Part shown: positions 18,663 to 28,459 of the stretch, piece by piece
Numbering within the stretch: position 1 is the first letter of the stretch
Layout: every line of letters starts with the position of its first letter
From: Candidatus Woesearchaeota archaeon
GTDB lineage: Archaea; Nanobdellota; Nanobdellia; Woesearchaeales; UBA11576
Reading direction: 5' to 3'
Length of the DNA stretch: 52,657 bases
Assembly (NCBI GenBank): GCA_013203345.1
Contig: JABMQF010000032.1
Span: 1 to 52,657 of the forward strand
Translations under genes and position numbers: made by a program
Notes under the pieces: generated by a model
The model's database searches: none
What the model saw: the letters and a program-made list of their open reading frames with translations, nothing else
Told to the model about the DNA's origin: nothing

Positions 18663-21414
18663 ATTTATTCACACTCCCGAAGATAAAGCACGTCATAATA
18701 TTATCAATCCTATGCTGACCAAGGCAGGTTGGACTATTCAAGATTTTACGAATGCGAACATTAGAGCAGCAAAAGGCGTTGCTGTTGAATACTTTCATAT
18801 GGGTCAAGGTGTTGGCGAAGCAGATTATGTTCTATTTATAAATGGTTTTGCAGTTGGAATTATTGAAGCCAAAAAAGAAGGTGAAACATTAACTGGAAAA
18901 GAAATCCAATCAAGCAGATATGCAGAAGGTTTTCCCGAGCAGTTTAAAAGTGTCCCTTTACCACTCCCTTTTGTTTATGAAACATCAGGTTCAGAAACAC
19001 ACTTTACCAATCTTTGGGATCCCAAACCTCAAAGTAGAGCAGTGTTTAGTCTTCATAGACCTGAAACCTGTGAGAACTGGCTTGAAGAAGGTCACGAAAC
19101 ATTCAGGAAACGATTATCAACATCTCACGATTTACACAATGATACTCTTTGGCCTGCTCAAAAAACTGCAATAATCAATACTGAAAATTCGCTTGCTCAA
19201 TGGAAGCCAAAATCATTACTTCAAATGGCAACCGGAAGCGGTAAAACTTACACCGCTGTAAATATCTGTTATAGATTATTGAAAAATGCCAAAGCAAAAA
19301 GAATATTGTTCCTTGTAGATAGAGGAAACCTTGGTGAACAAACAGAAACAGAATTTCAAAAATTCTCAACACCAGACGATGGACGTAAATTTACAGAAAT
19401 ATACGGAGTTCAACGATTGACAAGTAATTTTATTGATAGTTCAAGTAAAGTCTGTATTTCCACCATTCAAAGAGTTTATTCAATGCTTCGAGGAGAAGAA
19501 CTTGACGAAACAGCAGAAGAGAAATCTGGTTTTGAGACGGGTCCTAACGAAGTAAAAACAGTAGAGTATAACGAGAAGATACCTATTGAAGAATTCGATA
19601 TGATAATTGTAGACGAATGTCATCGTTCTATTTATAATCAATGGAAACAAGTATTAGATTATTTTGACGCATTCTTACTTGGTTTAACTGCAACTCCTTC
19701 AATGCACACCATCGGATTCTTCAATCAAAATATGGTTATGGAATATGGACACGAAGCAGCAGTCGCAGATGGAGTGAATGTTGATTTTGGAGTTTACAGA
19801 ATCAAAACAAAAATCACAGAAGAAGGTTCAACCATAGATGCTGGAACGGTTATTCAAAAAAGAGATAAGCGAACCAGAAGAAAAAGATGGGAAACACTTG
19901 AAGAGGCAGAAGTATATGATAGTTCAAAACTTGACAGGTCAGTTGTAGCAACAAATCAAATAAGAACAGTAATTAGAACATTCAAAGACAAAATCTATAC
20001 TGAAATATTTCCTGGCAGAACAGTTATGCCAAAAACACTTATTTTTGCAAAAGATGATAATCACGCAGAAGAAATTGTTCAAATTGTTAGAGAAGAATTT
20101 GGAGAATCAAATAAATTCGCTGTTAAAATTACTTATAAGACAGAAGGAGAAACTCCAAAGAACCTTATTCAACAATTCAGAAATAGCTTCTATCCAAGAA
20201 TTGCTGTAACTGTTGATATGATTGCAACAGGAACAGACATCAAACCATTAGAAGTAGTTTTTTTTATGAGAGATATTCACAGCAGTAATTATTTTGAGCA
20301 AATGAAAGGACGTGGAGTTCGAGTAATGCCAAATGATGACTTTAAGGCTGTAACTCCCGATGCTATGGCAAAAGACCACTTTATTATTGTTGATGCGGTT
20401 GGCGTAACAGACGAAGGACACAAACTATCAGACAGCAAACCATTAGAACAAAAACCAGGAGTTTCATTTGAAAAGTTATTACAAAACATTAGATATGGAG
20501 ACCCAACAGATGAAGATTTATCATCTATGGCAAGTAGATTATCTCGCTTACAAAAGAAACTAAATGATACTCAAAAAGAAGAAATCTCAAAACTCTCTGG
20601 TGGAGCAGACTTAAAGTTCTTTGCCAAACTATTTGTTGATGCAATCAATGCAGACAACAATCTTGCAAAAGCAAAAGAGAAGTTTGGAGAAGAATTAACC
20701 ACAGACCAATTAAATGAAGTTTGTGCAGAATCCAGAAACGCTGCAATTACAGAGTTTTTAAATCACGGAGAACTTGTTTCAAGACTTCCTGAAATTAAAA
20801 AAGAAACAGAGATTATTATTGATGATGTGTCAGTTGATGAAGTACTAGATTCTGGCTTTTCAGAAGAATCTGCGGATAAAGCAAAACATAATATTGAGTC
20901 ATTCGAAAAATTCATTGAAGAGAACAAAGATGAACTAACAATCATTCAAGCATTTTACAATAATAAGAACTTGAAGTATTCTGACCTTAAAGAAATGGCT
21001 GATAAAATTCAAAATGCGCCTTACAAATTAACATCTCCTAAGTTATGGGATTCATACAAGGTTTGTGAAAAAGGAAAAGTTTATGGTTCCGCAAAAGGCA
21101 AAGTAGTTGATTTTGTATCATTATTAAGATTTGAATTAGGTAAAAATGAAACATTAGAACCTTTCGTTGTTACAGTTAATGAAAGATTTGCAAACTGGCT
21201 TTCTAAACAAAAAGCAATGGGCGTATCATTTAGCCAAGAACAGTTGAATTGGCTTGAAAAAATAAAAGAACACATTTCAGAATCAGTTGAAATCACAGCA
21301 GACGACTTTGATTTGGGCATCCTTGCTCAAATGGGCGGACTTGGAAAAGCATATCACATCTTTGGTGACAGATTGAACGGAATAATAGAAGAACTAAATG
21401 AATTGAGTGTATAG
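18649..21414 (+). CDS. hsdR: Type I restriction enzyme R subunit
   Basis: QMATGSGKTYTAVNICYRLL, VDECHRSIYNQW, GLTATPS; N-terminal GEADYVLFINGFAVGIIEAKKE nuclease motif. Confidence 0.95.
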   Translation: MKMTEFIHTPEDKARHNIINPMLTKAGWTIQDFTNANIRAAKGVAVEYFHMGQGVGEADYVLFINGFAVGIIEAKKEGETLTGKEIQSSRYAEGFPEQFKSVPLPLPFVYETSGSETHFTNLWDPKPQSRAVFSLHRPETCENWLEEGHETFRKRLSTSHDLHNDTLWPAQKTAIINTENSLAQWKPKSLLQMATGSGKTYTAVNICYRLLKNAKAKRILFLVDRGNLGEQTETEFQKFSTPDDGRKFTEIYGVQRLTSNFIDSSSKVCISTIQRVYSMLRGEELDETAEEKSGFETGPNEVKTVEYNEKIPIEEFDMIIVDECHRSIYNQWKQVLDYFDAFLLGLTATPSMHTIGFFNQNMVMEYGHEAAVADGVNVDFGVYRIKTKITEEGSTIDAGTVIQKRDKRTRRKRWETLEEAEVYDSSKLDRSVVATNQIRTVIRTFKDKIYTEIFPGRTVMPKTLIFAKDDNHAEEIVQIVREEFGESNKFAVKITYKTEGETPKNLIQQFRNSFYPRIAVTVDMIATGTDIKPLEVVFFMRDIHSSNYFEQMKGRGVRVMPNDDFKAVTPDAMAKDHFIIVDAVGVTDEGHKLSDSKPLEQKPGVSFEKLLQNIRYGDPTDEDLSSMASRLSRLQKKLNDTQKEEISKLSGGADLKFFAKLFVDAINADNNLAKAKEKFGEELTTDQLNEVCAESRNAAITEFLNHGELVSRLPEIKKETEIIIDDVSVDEVLDSGFSEESADKAKHNIESFEKFIEENKDELTIIQAFYNNKNLKYSDLKEMADKIQNAPYKLTSPKLWDSYKVCEKGKVYGSAKGKVVDFVSLLRFELGKNETLEPFVVTVNERFANWLSKQKAMGVSFSQEQLNWLEKIKEHISESVEITADDFDLGILAQMGGLGKAYHIFGDRLNGIIEELNELSV

Positions 21415-21415
21415 G

Positions 21416-21568
21416 ATGGCAAGATTCAAGAAATACGGAAGATACTGGTATACTACTCGTGCAGAAGCAGAAGCGGCTCGAAGATTTAATGAACGTATAT
21501 ATTATGATGAAGGAATGAGAGCATATTATATTATTCGTCCTCAAAGTAAAGGGTTTTGGGGTTTCTAA
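21416..21568 (+). CDS. Small aromatic/basic protein (50 aa) in R-M operon
   Basis: MARFKKYGRYWYTTRAEAEAARRFNERIYYDEGMRAYYIIRPQSKGFWGF; fits the gap between hsdR and the next gene exactly. Confidence 0.55.
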   Translation: MARFKKYGRYWYTTRAEAEAARRFNERIYYDEGMRAYYIIRPQSKGFWGF

Positions 21569-21569
21569 A

Positions 21570-22070
21570 ATGGTGAGTAAAAAGAATAATGATATTTGGA
21601 AATACATTAGCCATTTGCAAAAGTTGGGAGATATTTATCAAAAAGATTTTGAAAAAGATAATAAAAAAATATCTGAAAAACTTAATTCTATCAAATTACA
21701 TCTCAATAGAAAGAAAGAGTCTAAATTAGACATTACTTCACTAAACACCTTTTGCATAGAAGAATGGAAAAAAGCAATTGAATTAGCAATAAAATCACTT
21801 ATTGAAACAGTAGACAAAAGAAAAACAAGAGGTTCTGAATTCTCAGATATCAAATTTCAATTAAATAAATTAAAAGAAGACATCCAAATTGAAGAATTTG
21901 AAATGGATAAATATGAAAATATGTACGAAAATGATCTCAAAGGATTCAAAGAACAAATTAAAGAGAAAATGGATATTGAAAAATTCAATAATAAACGATT
22001 CTGGTGGGGACTTGCTATTGGTGCGACATTAGGAATTATAGGGACGATACTTCTAGGGGTGTTTGTTTAA
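21570..22070 (+). CDS. Coiled-coil protein with C-terminal TM in R-M operon
   Basis: Lys/Glu-rich helical region then FWWGLAIGATLGIIGTILLGVFV. Confidence 0.65.
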   Translation: MVSKKNNDIWKYISHLQKLGDIYQKDFEKDNKKISEKLNSIKLHLNRKKESKLDITSLNTFCIEEWKKAIELAIKSLIETVDKRKTRGSEFSDIKFQLNKLKEDIQIEEFEMDKYENMYENDLKGFKEQIKEKMDIEKFNNKRFWWGLAIGATLGIIGTILLGVFV

Positions 22071-23335
22071 TGTCATTATCAGTCACTGTGGAAGAATTAG
22101 TTCAGAAGAATGAAAAGAACCTTCTTGCTAAGAAAGAAAATTGGAGTAGAATCCAAATTAAAGAAATTGCAGATATACTTAACGGATTTGCATTTAAGTC
22201 ATCTCAGTTTCAGAAATCAGAAGAAGGAATGCCACTTATTCGAATTAGAGATATCACAAAATCAATAACTGTGGTTAATTATCTTGGAGACTATGATAAA
22301 TCATATATTGTATCAGAAGGAGATATTCTTATTGGAATGGATGGAGATTTCAATATTGCAATTTGGAAAGGAAAAGATGCTTTACTAAATCAGCGAGTAT
22401 GTAAAATAACTGTTGATGAAACAAAATTTAACAAAAAATTATTTTTTTATATTCTACCAGGATACTTACAGGCAATACACAATTCAACATCGGCAGTTAC
22501 AGTCAAACATTTATCTTCAAGGGATATTGCAAAAATACCTCTTCCAAATCCATCTCTGCCTGAACAAGAACTTATTGTTGCAGAAATTGAAACACAATTC
22601 ACAAGATTAGATTCTGCAATTGAAAGTTTGCAGACTATCAAGAATAAACTTGAAATTTATAGACAGAGTATTTTAAAAAAATCTTTTTCTGGAAATATGG
22701 AGACCATTGAAAAAAAATTTTCTCTACAAAAATTAGGAACATTAACAAAAATAATTACTAAAGGTGCATCTCCAAGGTGGCAAGGAATAAATTATACAGA
22801 GAATCCAGATTTATTATTTATTACAAGCGAGAATGTTAGAGATGGAAAAATAGATCTAACTAAAACTAAATATTTGGAGTTGGAGTTTAATAAAAAGCAA
22901 AAGAGATCAATCTTAGAAAAAGGAGATGTGTTATTGAATATTGTGGGTGCCTCAATAGGAAGAGCGGCAATATACAATTTGAGCAATTTAGCAAATATAA
23001 ATCAAGCAGTAGCCCTTATAAGATTATTAGATAAAAAATATAACAAATATCTTTGTTATTATCTAAATTCAAATGACGCATTAGCATATTATACAAATAA
23101 AAAAGTCGATGTCGCGAGAGCAAATTTGAGTTTAAAGGATATTTCAGAAATGGATATACCCACATTCAAATGGGAAGAAACAGAAAAAATTATTGAATTT
23201 ATAGAATCTCAATTCTCCGTTATTGACAAACTTAAAGAGACTATTGAGGATTCTTTACTTAAAGCGGAGACTTTGAGAAAATCAATTTTAAAATCTGCCT
23301 TCGAGGGCAAGTTAGTGAGGTATGATGATGACTGA
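22070..23335 (+). CDS. hsdS: Type I restriction enzyme S subunit (two TRDs)
   Basis: Two tandem target-recognition halves each followed by a conserved helical spacer (LPEQELIVAEIETQFTRLD...; IIEFIESQFSVIDKLKE...). Start at MSLSVTVEE. Confidence 0.92.
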   Translation: MSLSVTVEELVQKNEKNLLAKKENWSRIQIKEIADILNGFAFKSSQFQKSEEGMPLIRIRDITKSITVVNYLGDYDKSYIVSEGDILIGMDGDFNIAIWKGKDALLNQRVCKITVDETKFNKKLFFYILPGYLQAIHNSTSAVTVKHLSSRDIAKIPLPNPSLPEQELIVAEIETQFTRLDSAIESLQTIKNKLEIYRQSILKKSFSGNMETIEKKFSLQKLGTLTKIITKGASPRWQGINYTENPDLLFITSENVRDGKIDLTKTKYLELEFNKKQKRSILEKGDVLLNIVGASIGRAAIYNLSNLANINQAVALIRLLDKKYNKYLCYYLNSNDALAYYTNKKVDVARANLSLKDISEMDIPTFKWEETEKIIEFIESQFSVIDKLKETIEDSLLKAETLRKSILKSAFEGKLVRYDDD

Positions 23336-24812
23336 TGCAAAACAATTAGTAAATAAATTATGGAGTTATTGTAACATTTTAAGAGATGATGGTTTATCCT
23401 ATGGCGATTATGTTGAACAATTAACATTTCTACTTTTCTTAAAGATGGACGATGAACGAACAAAGCCACCTTTCAACAAAGAATCAAAAGTTCCAAAAGA
23501 ATTCAATTGGGAGACTCTTGTGAAATGCGATGGTGTTGAATTAGAAACCCAATATAGGAAAACCTTAGAAGGTCTTGGAAAGGAAAAAGGTATTGTTGGA
23601 GTTATTTTTAGAAAATCACAGAATAAAATTCAAGATCCTGCCAAATTAAAAAAACTGATTATTGAACTTATTGCAAAAGAGAACTGGCTTTCACTTGACG
23701 TTGATCTGAAAGGAGATGCTTATGAAGGTCTTTTAGAAAAGAACGCTTCCGATGTTAAAGGTGGAGCAGGACAATACTTTACCCCAAGAGTCTTAATTGA
23801 TGCGATGGTTGAAGTAATGCAACCAAAACCAGGACAGAAGATTCACGACCCGTGTTGTGGAACTGGTGGATTCTTATTATCAGCATACAACTATATTTTA
23901 AAACATAATAAACTTGACAGAGATCAACTGATTAAATTAAAATCTGAACATTTTTCAGGTGTTGAAATTGTTCCAATGGCTGCACGCCTATGTGTTATGA
24001 ATATGTATTTGCACGGAGTTGCAAACGAAGAAAGCCCGATTGATTTAAACGATGCATTGAAAGAAAATCCAGGTCCGAATCAAGATATGGTTTTAACAAA
24101 TCCGCCTTTTGGAAAGAAATCATCTGATACAATAATTACAGAAGATGGAAAAACAGAAAAGAAAAACCTAACTATTACAAGAGATGATTTCTGGGTTTCA
24201 TCTGGGAACAAACAACTTAACTTTTTACAACACATAAAGAGTATTCTAAAAATAAATGGTTCTGCGGCAGTAGTTCTTCCTGATAACGTATTATTTGAAG
24301 GTGGAGCAGGAGAAACAGTTAGAAAGAAGTTAATGGAAACTTGCGATTTACATACTATATTAAGATTACCAACAGGGATATTTTATGCACAAGGAGTTAA
24401 AGCAAATGTTCTTTTCTTTGAAAAGAAAGGAGCATCACCTGACGCTCAGACAAAAGAAGTTTGGTTTTACGATTTGAGAACAAACGTCCATTTCACACCA
24501 AAAGAAAATCCGTTCAAATTTGATGATTTAAAAGATTTCATCGAGTGTTATAATCCAAAGAATAGATACGAAAGAAAAGAAACCTATTCAGAAGAGAACC
24601 CAGAAGGAAAATGGAGAAAATATGCTTATGAAGAAATTCTCAAACGAGATAAAACAAATCTTGACATATTCTGGGTTAAAGACAAGAGTTTAGATGATTT
24701 AGACAATCTTCCAAAACCAAATGTAATTGCACAAGAGTTAGTAGATGACTTAACAAGTGCATTAGAAGAGTTAAAATCAATATCTGATGATTTAGGAGAT
24801 GATGAAAAATGA
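23322..24812 (+). CDS. hsdM: Type I DNA methyltransferase M subunit
   Basis: GQYFTPRVLIDAMV, DPCCGTGGFLLSAY, MVLTNPPFGKK. Confidence 0.95.
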   Translation: MMMTDAKQLVNKLWSYCNILRDDGLSYGDYVEQLTFLLFLKMDDERTKPPFNKESKVPKEFNWETLVKCDGVELETQYRKTLEGLGKEKGIVGVIFRKSQNKIQDPAKLKKLIIELIAKENWLSLDVDLKGDAYEGLLEKNASDVKGGAGQYFTPRVLIDAMVEVMQPKPGQKIHDPCCGTGGFLLSAYNYILKHNKLDRDQLIKLKSEHFSGVEIVPMAARLCVMNMYLHGVANEESPIDLNDALKENPGPNQDMVLTNPPFGKKSSDTIITEDGKTEKKNLTITRDDFWVSSGNKQLNFLQHIKSILKINGSAAVVLPDNVLFEGGAGETVRKKLMETCDLHTILRLPTGIFYAQGVKANVLFFEKKGASPDAQTKEVWFYDLRTNVHFTPKENPFKFDDLKDFIECYNPKNRYERKETYSEENPEGKWRKYAYEEILKRDKTNLDIFWVKDKSLDDLDNLPKPNVIAQELVDDLTSALEELKSISDDLGDDEK

Positions 24813-25648
24813 TTGGAAGAACTATTGAAATATACTTACCCAATGCAAATCCAAGAGGAGTAAGAGAATGCACCATAATGGACAGCATCACAAAAGCAAT
24901 AGTTGTTCCAAGACCCAAATTAGGGGATGTAACAAAAAGAGATGACTTGCAAGATCCAGGAGTATATTTTCTTGTTGGTGAATCTGATGATTTGGGTAAG
25001 CCAGAGATTTACATTGGGGAAGCAGAGCAACTTATTAAAAGATTAAAACAACATAATAGTTCAAAGGAATTCTGGCAAACAGCCATTTGTTTTGTATCTG
25101 TTAAACATAATCTTAACAAAGCACACATAAAGTTTCTTGAAAACCATTGCTGCGAAATTGCAAAAGAAACAAACAGATGTTCTTTACATAACAGCAACAC
25201 ACCAACAAAATCCTCTTTAACAAATAAAGATAGAGATTTCGTTTTAAGATTCTTTGAAGAATTAAAAATTATTATTGGAACATTAGGATTTCCTATTTTT
25301 GAATCAATTAGAAAAGAAAAGAAAAATATGATTTATTGTAAAGGGAAAGATGCAGATGCACAAGGAACTTATTCAGAAGATGGATTATTAGTTTTTAAAG
25401 GTTCAAAAGCCAATCTTGAAGAATCTGAAAGTGCAGGTCCTTGGGTCTTGAATATGCGTTCTAAACTTAAAGAACAAAAAATCTTATTTGAAAGAGAAGG
25501 AGTTCTGGTATTTTCATCAGACCACTTGTTCAATTCACCAAGTGCGGCAGCAGCAGTTATTCTTGCAAGAAGAGCAAATGGCTGGACTGAATGGAAAACC
25601 AAAGATAAGAAAACAATCGATGAAGTGATAAGAAAAAAAGCAAAATGA
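24809..25648 (+). CDS. GIY-YIG nuclease with DUF4357 domain
   Basis: GVYFLVGESDDLGKPEIYIGEAEQLIKRLKQH; C-terminal SSDHLFNSPSAAAAVILARRANGWTEWK. Confidence 0.85.
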   Translation: MIGRTIEIYLPNANPRGVRECTIMDSITKAIVVPRPKLGDVTKRDDLQDPGVYFLVGESDDLGKPEIYIGEAEQLIKRLKQHNSSKEFWQTAICFVSVKHNLNKAHIKFLENHCCEIAKETNRCSLHNSNTPTKSSLTNKDRDFVLRFFEELKIIIGTLGFPIFESIRKEKKNMIYCKGKDADAQGTYSEDGLLVFKGSKANLEESESAGPWVLNMRSKLKEQKILFEREGVLVFSSDHLFNSPSAAAAVILARRANGWTEWKTKDKKTIDEVIRKKAK

Positions 25649-26047
25649 CCAGCCTACCAAGTCCAAATTTATGAACAATCTTCAATGTCCTAAACTACTA
25701 TGGAGGTCAAATCAAAAGACTCTCCCTGAAATTACTCTTTCTGATGAGTATAAGTTTGCACAAGGTCACGATTTTGAGAAATATGTCAAAATGCTTTATC
25801 CAGATGGTATTGAACTTCGCGAATTAGATTTTAAAGAAAATATCGAGAAAAAGCAATTGATGAAAGAAAAATAATCTTTGAAGCAGGTTTTTAAGTTGGC
25901 GAATAGTTCGTTCGTTCCGACCTTTTAGAGCCTGTTGAATGTGTTGGAGATTTATGCGAGATTAAATCTCCTTTCGAATTTGAACCAGTTCATTTTCCAG
26001 ATCTTGCATTTTAAAAGTTTATTTTAGAAAAGGCGGGATATGCCACA
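25645..26047 (+). pseudogene. Degraded DUF2779 copy
   Basis: MTSL-(frameshift)-KSKFMNNLQCPKLLW...GIELRELDFKENI, frameshift, AIDERKIIFEAGF, frameshift, VGE*FVRSDLLEPVECVGDLCEIKSPFEFEPVHFPDLAF*KFILEKAGYA aligns by eye with 14847..16295. Confidence 0.8.
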
Positions 26048-26223
26048 TGTTCTGTTTCAATGAACTGTACTTCACCACCGCATCTCATGCAGACATCTAT
26101 GGCTGATACCAGTTTGCATTTCTTGCATAATGCAGGCCTTCTTGTTCCTGGCCCAAAACCGCATCCTATGCTTAACCCAACTGTATACCCACATCCACAC
26201 TTAGCGTTCATTAGCATACCCAT
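26011..26223 (-). CDS. Small zinc-ribbon protein
   Basis: CGCGYTVG...CGFGPG...CKKCKLV...CMRCGG. Confidence 0.65.
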   Translation of the reverse strand: MGMLMNAKCGCGYTVGLSIGCGFGPGTRRPALCKKCKLVSAIDVCMRCGGEVQFIETEHVAYPAFSKINF

Positions 26224-26382
26224 GCATAACAGTTATGATTTACTTTCTTATAACCATTTCGTAGAACTTTTAAAACAATTTTGTACAATTTCTATTAGAT
26301 GTAAATATAATTATTACATTTTCACCACCCAAGAATACTAACAAACCATAACGTTTATTAACCTCCCCAACTTACCAAACCC

Positions 26383-27117
26383 ATGAAACTGACCATCTGT
26401 GCCAACATTTACGACGATTTAGAGTCATTAGTAAAACTAACCAAAAAGGCCCAAGGAGACTATATTCTAATAGCAGGCGACCTCTGCCTAAGACCTTACA
26501 CCAGACGTCAGTTAGAAACCCTTTGGAATGGGTTTATAGAAGCAAAAAGACAACACGTACAAAAAACATACACTGAAATGAAACAGGCATTAGGCAACAA
26601 ACCTTACTTTGTAATCCCAGGTAATTACGATTCAGATATAGATATTGAAGCTGTCTTTAAAGACAAAAACCTTCACAAAAAAAGTTCAACAATTGGAAGT
26701 TCAACAATCACAGGATACGGAGGAGCTTTAGAAAACCCACCACATATCAAATTGCTAGAAAAATTAGGAGATATTGAACAGTTCAAGGATTATGACATTC
26801 ACAAATTTCTAGAAGAAACAACCACAGATATACTGATAACCCATGAAGCTCCAGAAGATGATAACCATATTGGCTCTCAAGCAATAACGCAATATATAGA
26901 AACAAACCAGCCAAGATTAGTGATCTGCGGCAATACCCAAGAAGCTATTCCATCAAGCAAACAATACAAAAAAACTACAGTAGTCAACCCAGGCAATTTA
27001 GGTAAGTTTGAATTAATCAACCCACACGATCTAAAAACTATAACAAGCTTTGATCACGGAACCTATGCTGAGATTGACTTTGAAGATGAAATCAAAGTAG
27101 ACTTTTATTCTATCTAA
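26383..27117 (+). CDS. Metallophosphoesterase paralog with degenerate active site
   Basis: Alignable with 6668..7486; SDIHGD became ANIYDD and GHIHE became GNTQE. Confidence 0.8.
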   Translation: MKLTICANIYDDLESLVKLTKKAQGDYILIAGDLCLRPYTRRQLETLWNGFIEAKRQHVQKTYTEMKQALGNKPYFVIPGNYDSDIDIEAVFKDKNLHKKSSTIGSSTITGYGGALENPPHIKLLEKLGDIEQFKDYDIHKFLEETTTDILITHEAPEDDNHIGSQAITQYIETNQPRLVICGNTQEAIPSSKQYKKTTVVNPGNLGKFELINPHDLKTITSFDHGTYAEIDFEDEIKVDFYSI

Positions 27118-27143
27118 CTTAAGAAACACCAACCCACCCTATA

Positions 27144-27160
27144 GCAGGAATTATCCCTGC
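27144..27160. terminator. Hairpin between convergent genes
   Basis: GCAGG-AATTATC-CCTGC. Confidence 0.35.
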
Positions 27161-27179
27161 CGTTGTTTTTAACTGATTT

Positions 27180-27824
27180 TCAGAGTCTGAATCCATTTTT
27201 ATGAGCCTCAATTATCAATTGGTAATATATATCTTGGTTAAAAAACAGCAGATGCTTTCTATATATCTGTTTTCCAAGATTTTCTTCTTTTCTTAGAAGC
27301 ATTTTTTTGAACTCATTAAAAGTGATATAGTGTTCATCTACAGAAACTGCATGGTTTAACTTGATCTCATTAAAATATGGTTTGATTCGTTTGGCAGCAC
27401 TTTTTGCGTCTATTAAAAAACATAAGTCCAGATCAGACCCTTTTTTTTGTTTTCCTTGCGAAAAACTGCCAAAAACAATAAGACAATAATTCTTTAGATG
27501 TATGCTAGTGATTGTTTCCTGGATTAAATCCAACTGTGGGAAATCCAGACCCCTCTGCGCCTCCAGATATTGCAGAAAATGGATAGTATTAGGATTATTG
27601 ATGTTTAAGGAGTATATGTTCATATTACCTTTTCGACTTAGAATCAGTAACTTGTGTTTTGATAATATTTTTAACGTGTTAAAAACCCAGGGCTTAGACT
27701 TTTTTCCTGCCAATTTCATTATTTCTGCAATGCCGTATTCACTAAATAGGTTATCATTCCAGATTTCAAGCAGTTTTATTCTTTCATTAGGGATTAATCG
27801 GTCCATAACACCCATAAAAAGCAT
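27180..27824 (-). CDS. wHTH + MNT-type nucleotidyltransferase
   Basis: FGSFSQGKQKKGSDLDLCFLID (GSxxxG..SDxD); N-terminal winged helix-like region. Confidence 0.8.
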   Translation of the reverse strand: MLFMGVMDRLIPNERIKLLEIWNDNLFSEYGIAEIMKLAGKKSKPWVFNTLKILSKHKLLILSRKGNMNIYSLNINNPNTIHFLQYLEAQRGLDFPQLDLIQETITSIHLKNYCLIVFGSFSQGKQKKGSDLDLCFLIDAKSAAKRIKPYFNEIKLNHAVSVDEHYITFNEFKKMLLRKEENLGKQIYRKHLLFFNQDIYYQLIIEAHKNGFRL

Positions 27825-27873
27825 TACTTATTTAAATAACTATCGTTATTTTTTAAAGTATAGGTAGCAATAA

Positions 27874-28015
27874 CTAAAAGTTTGACAATAATCTATACGC
27901 AAGCCCTATCCCCTACCTAAAGGTAGGGGTATTACGGGCTTGCAAATTGATTGTCAAACTTTTAGGGATTACAAATTGCACCCTAAAGGGAGGGGTATTG
28001 AACCCGTGCAATTTG
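27874..28015. repeat. Two adjacent long hairpins/inverted repeats with similar inner motifs
   Basis: Hairpin 1 27874-27965: CTAAAAGTTTGACAAT/ATTGTCAAACTTTTAG, GCAAGCCC/GGGCTTGC, CCCCTACC-TAAA-GGTAGGGG. Hairpin 2 27972-28015: CAAATTGCAC/GTGCAATTTG with CCC-TAAA-GGG inside. Confidence 0.75.
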
Positions 28016-28106
28016 AAATAAGAGCATGCTCGATAACTTATCAAAACAATTAAAAAATAAAACTCCACGCCAAAACAATTAAGAACACCAAACCCCTAAC
28101 AACAAT

Positions 28107-28355
28107 ATGCAATCATTACAGACAATAGTCAACAATGAACTTCTCAACCACTGGTGTCAACACTTACCAGAATGCAAAACATTCATCAACAATTTCTTCA
28201 GTTCCTGCAAAGATTACACCCAACAGACCAATTTCATCAATTACATGTATGACCTGGAGCTCGAGTCAGAAGTAAATCCAGGACGGAAAAAATATGAAAG
28301 CTATTTGATCCAGGCATTCATAGATATAACAGGGTCTTGTCAAGATAGAGTTTAA
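28107..28355 (+). CDS. Hypothetical protein (82 aa)
   Basis: Intact ORF in intergenic space. Confidence 0.45.
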   Translation: MQSLQTIVNNELLNHWCQHLPECKTFINNFFSSCKDYTQQTNFINYMYDLELESEVNPGRKKYESYLIQAFIDITGSCQDRV

Positions 28356-28459
28356 GTAATTTCACCGCCAGCTCAAACCCCATTCTACACAACTTAAAAT
28401 AGGAACATTTAAATATACACCATATATATCATATATAAAATATACATAATATACGCAAA

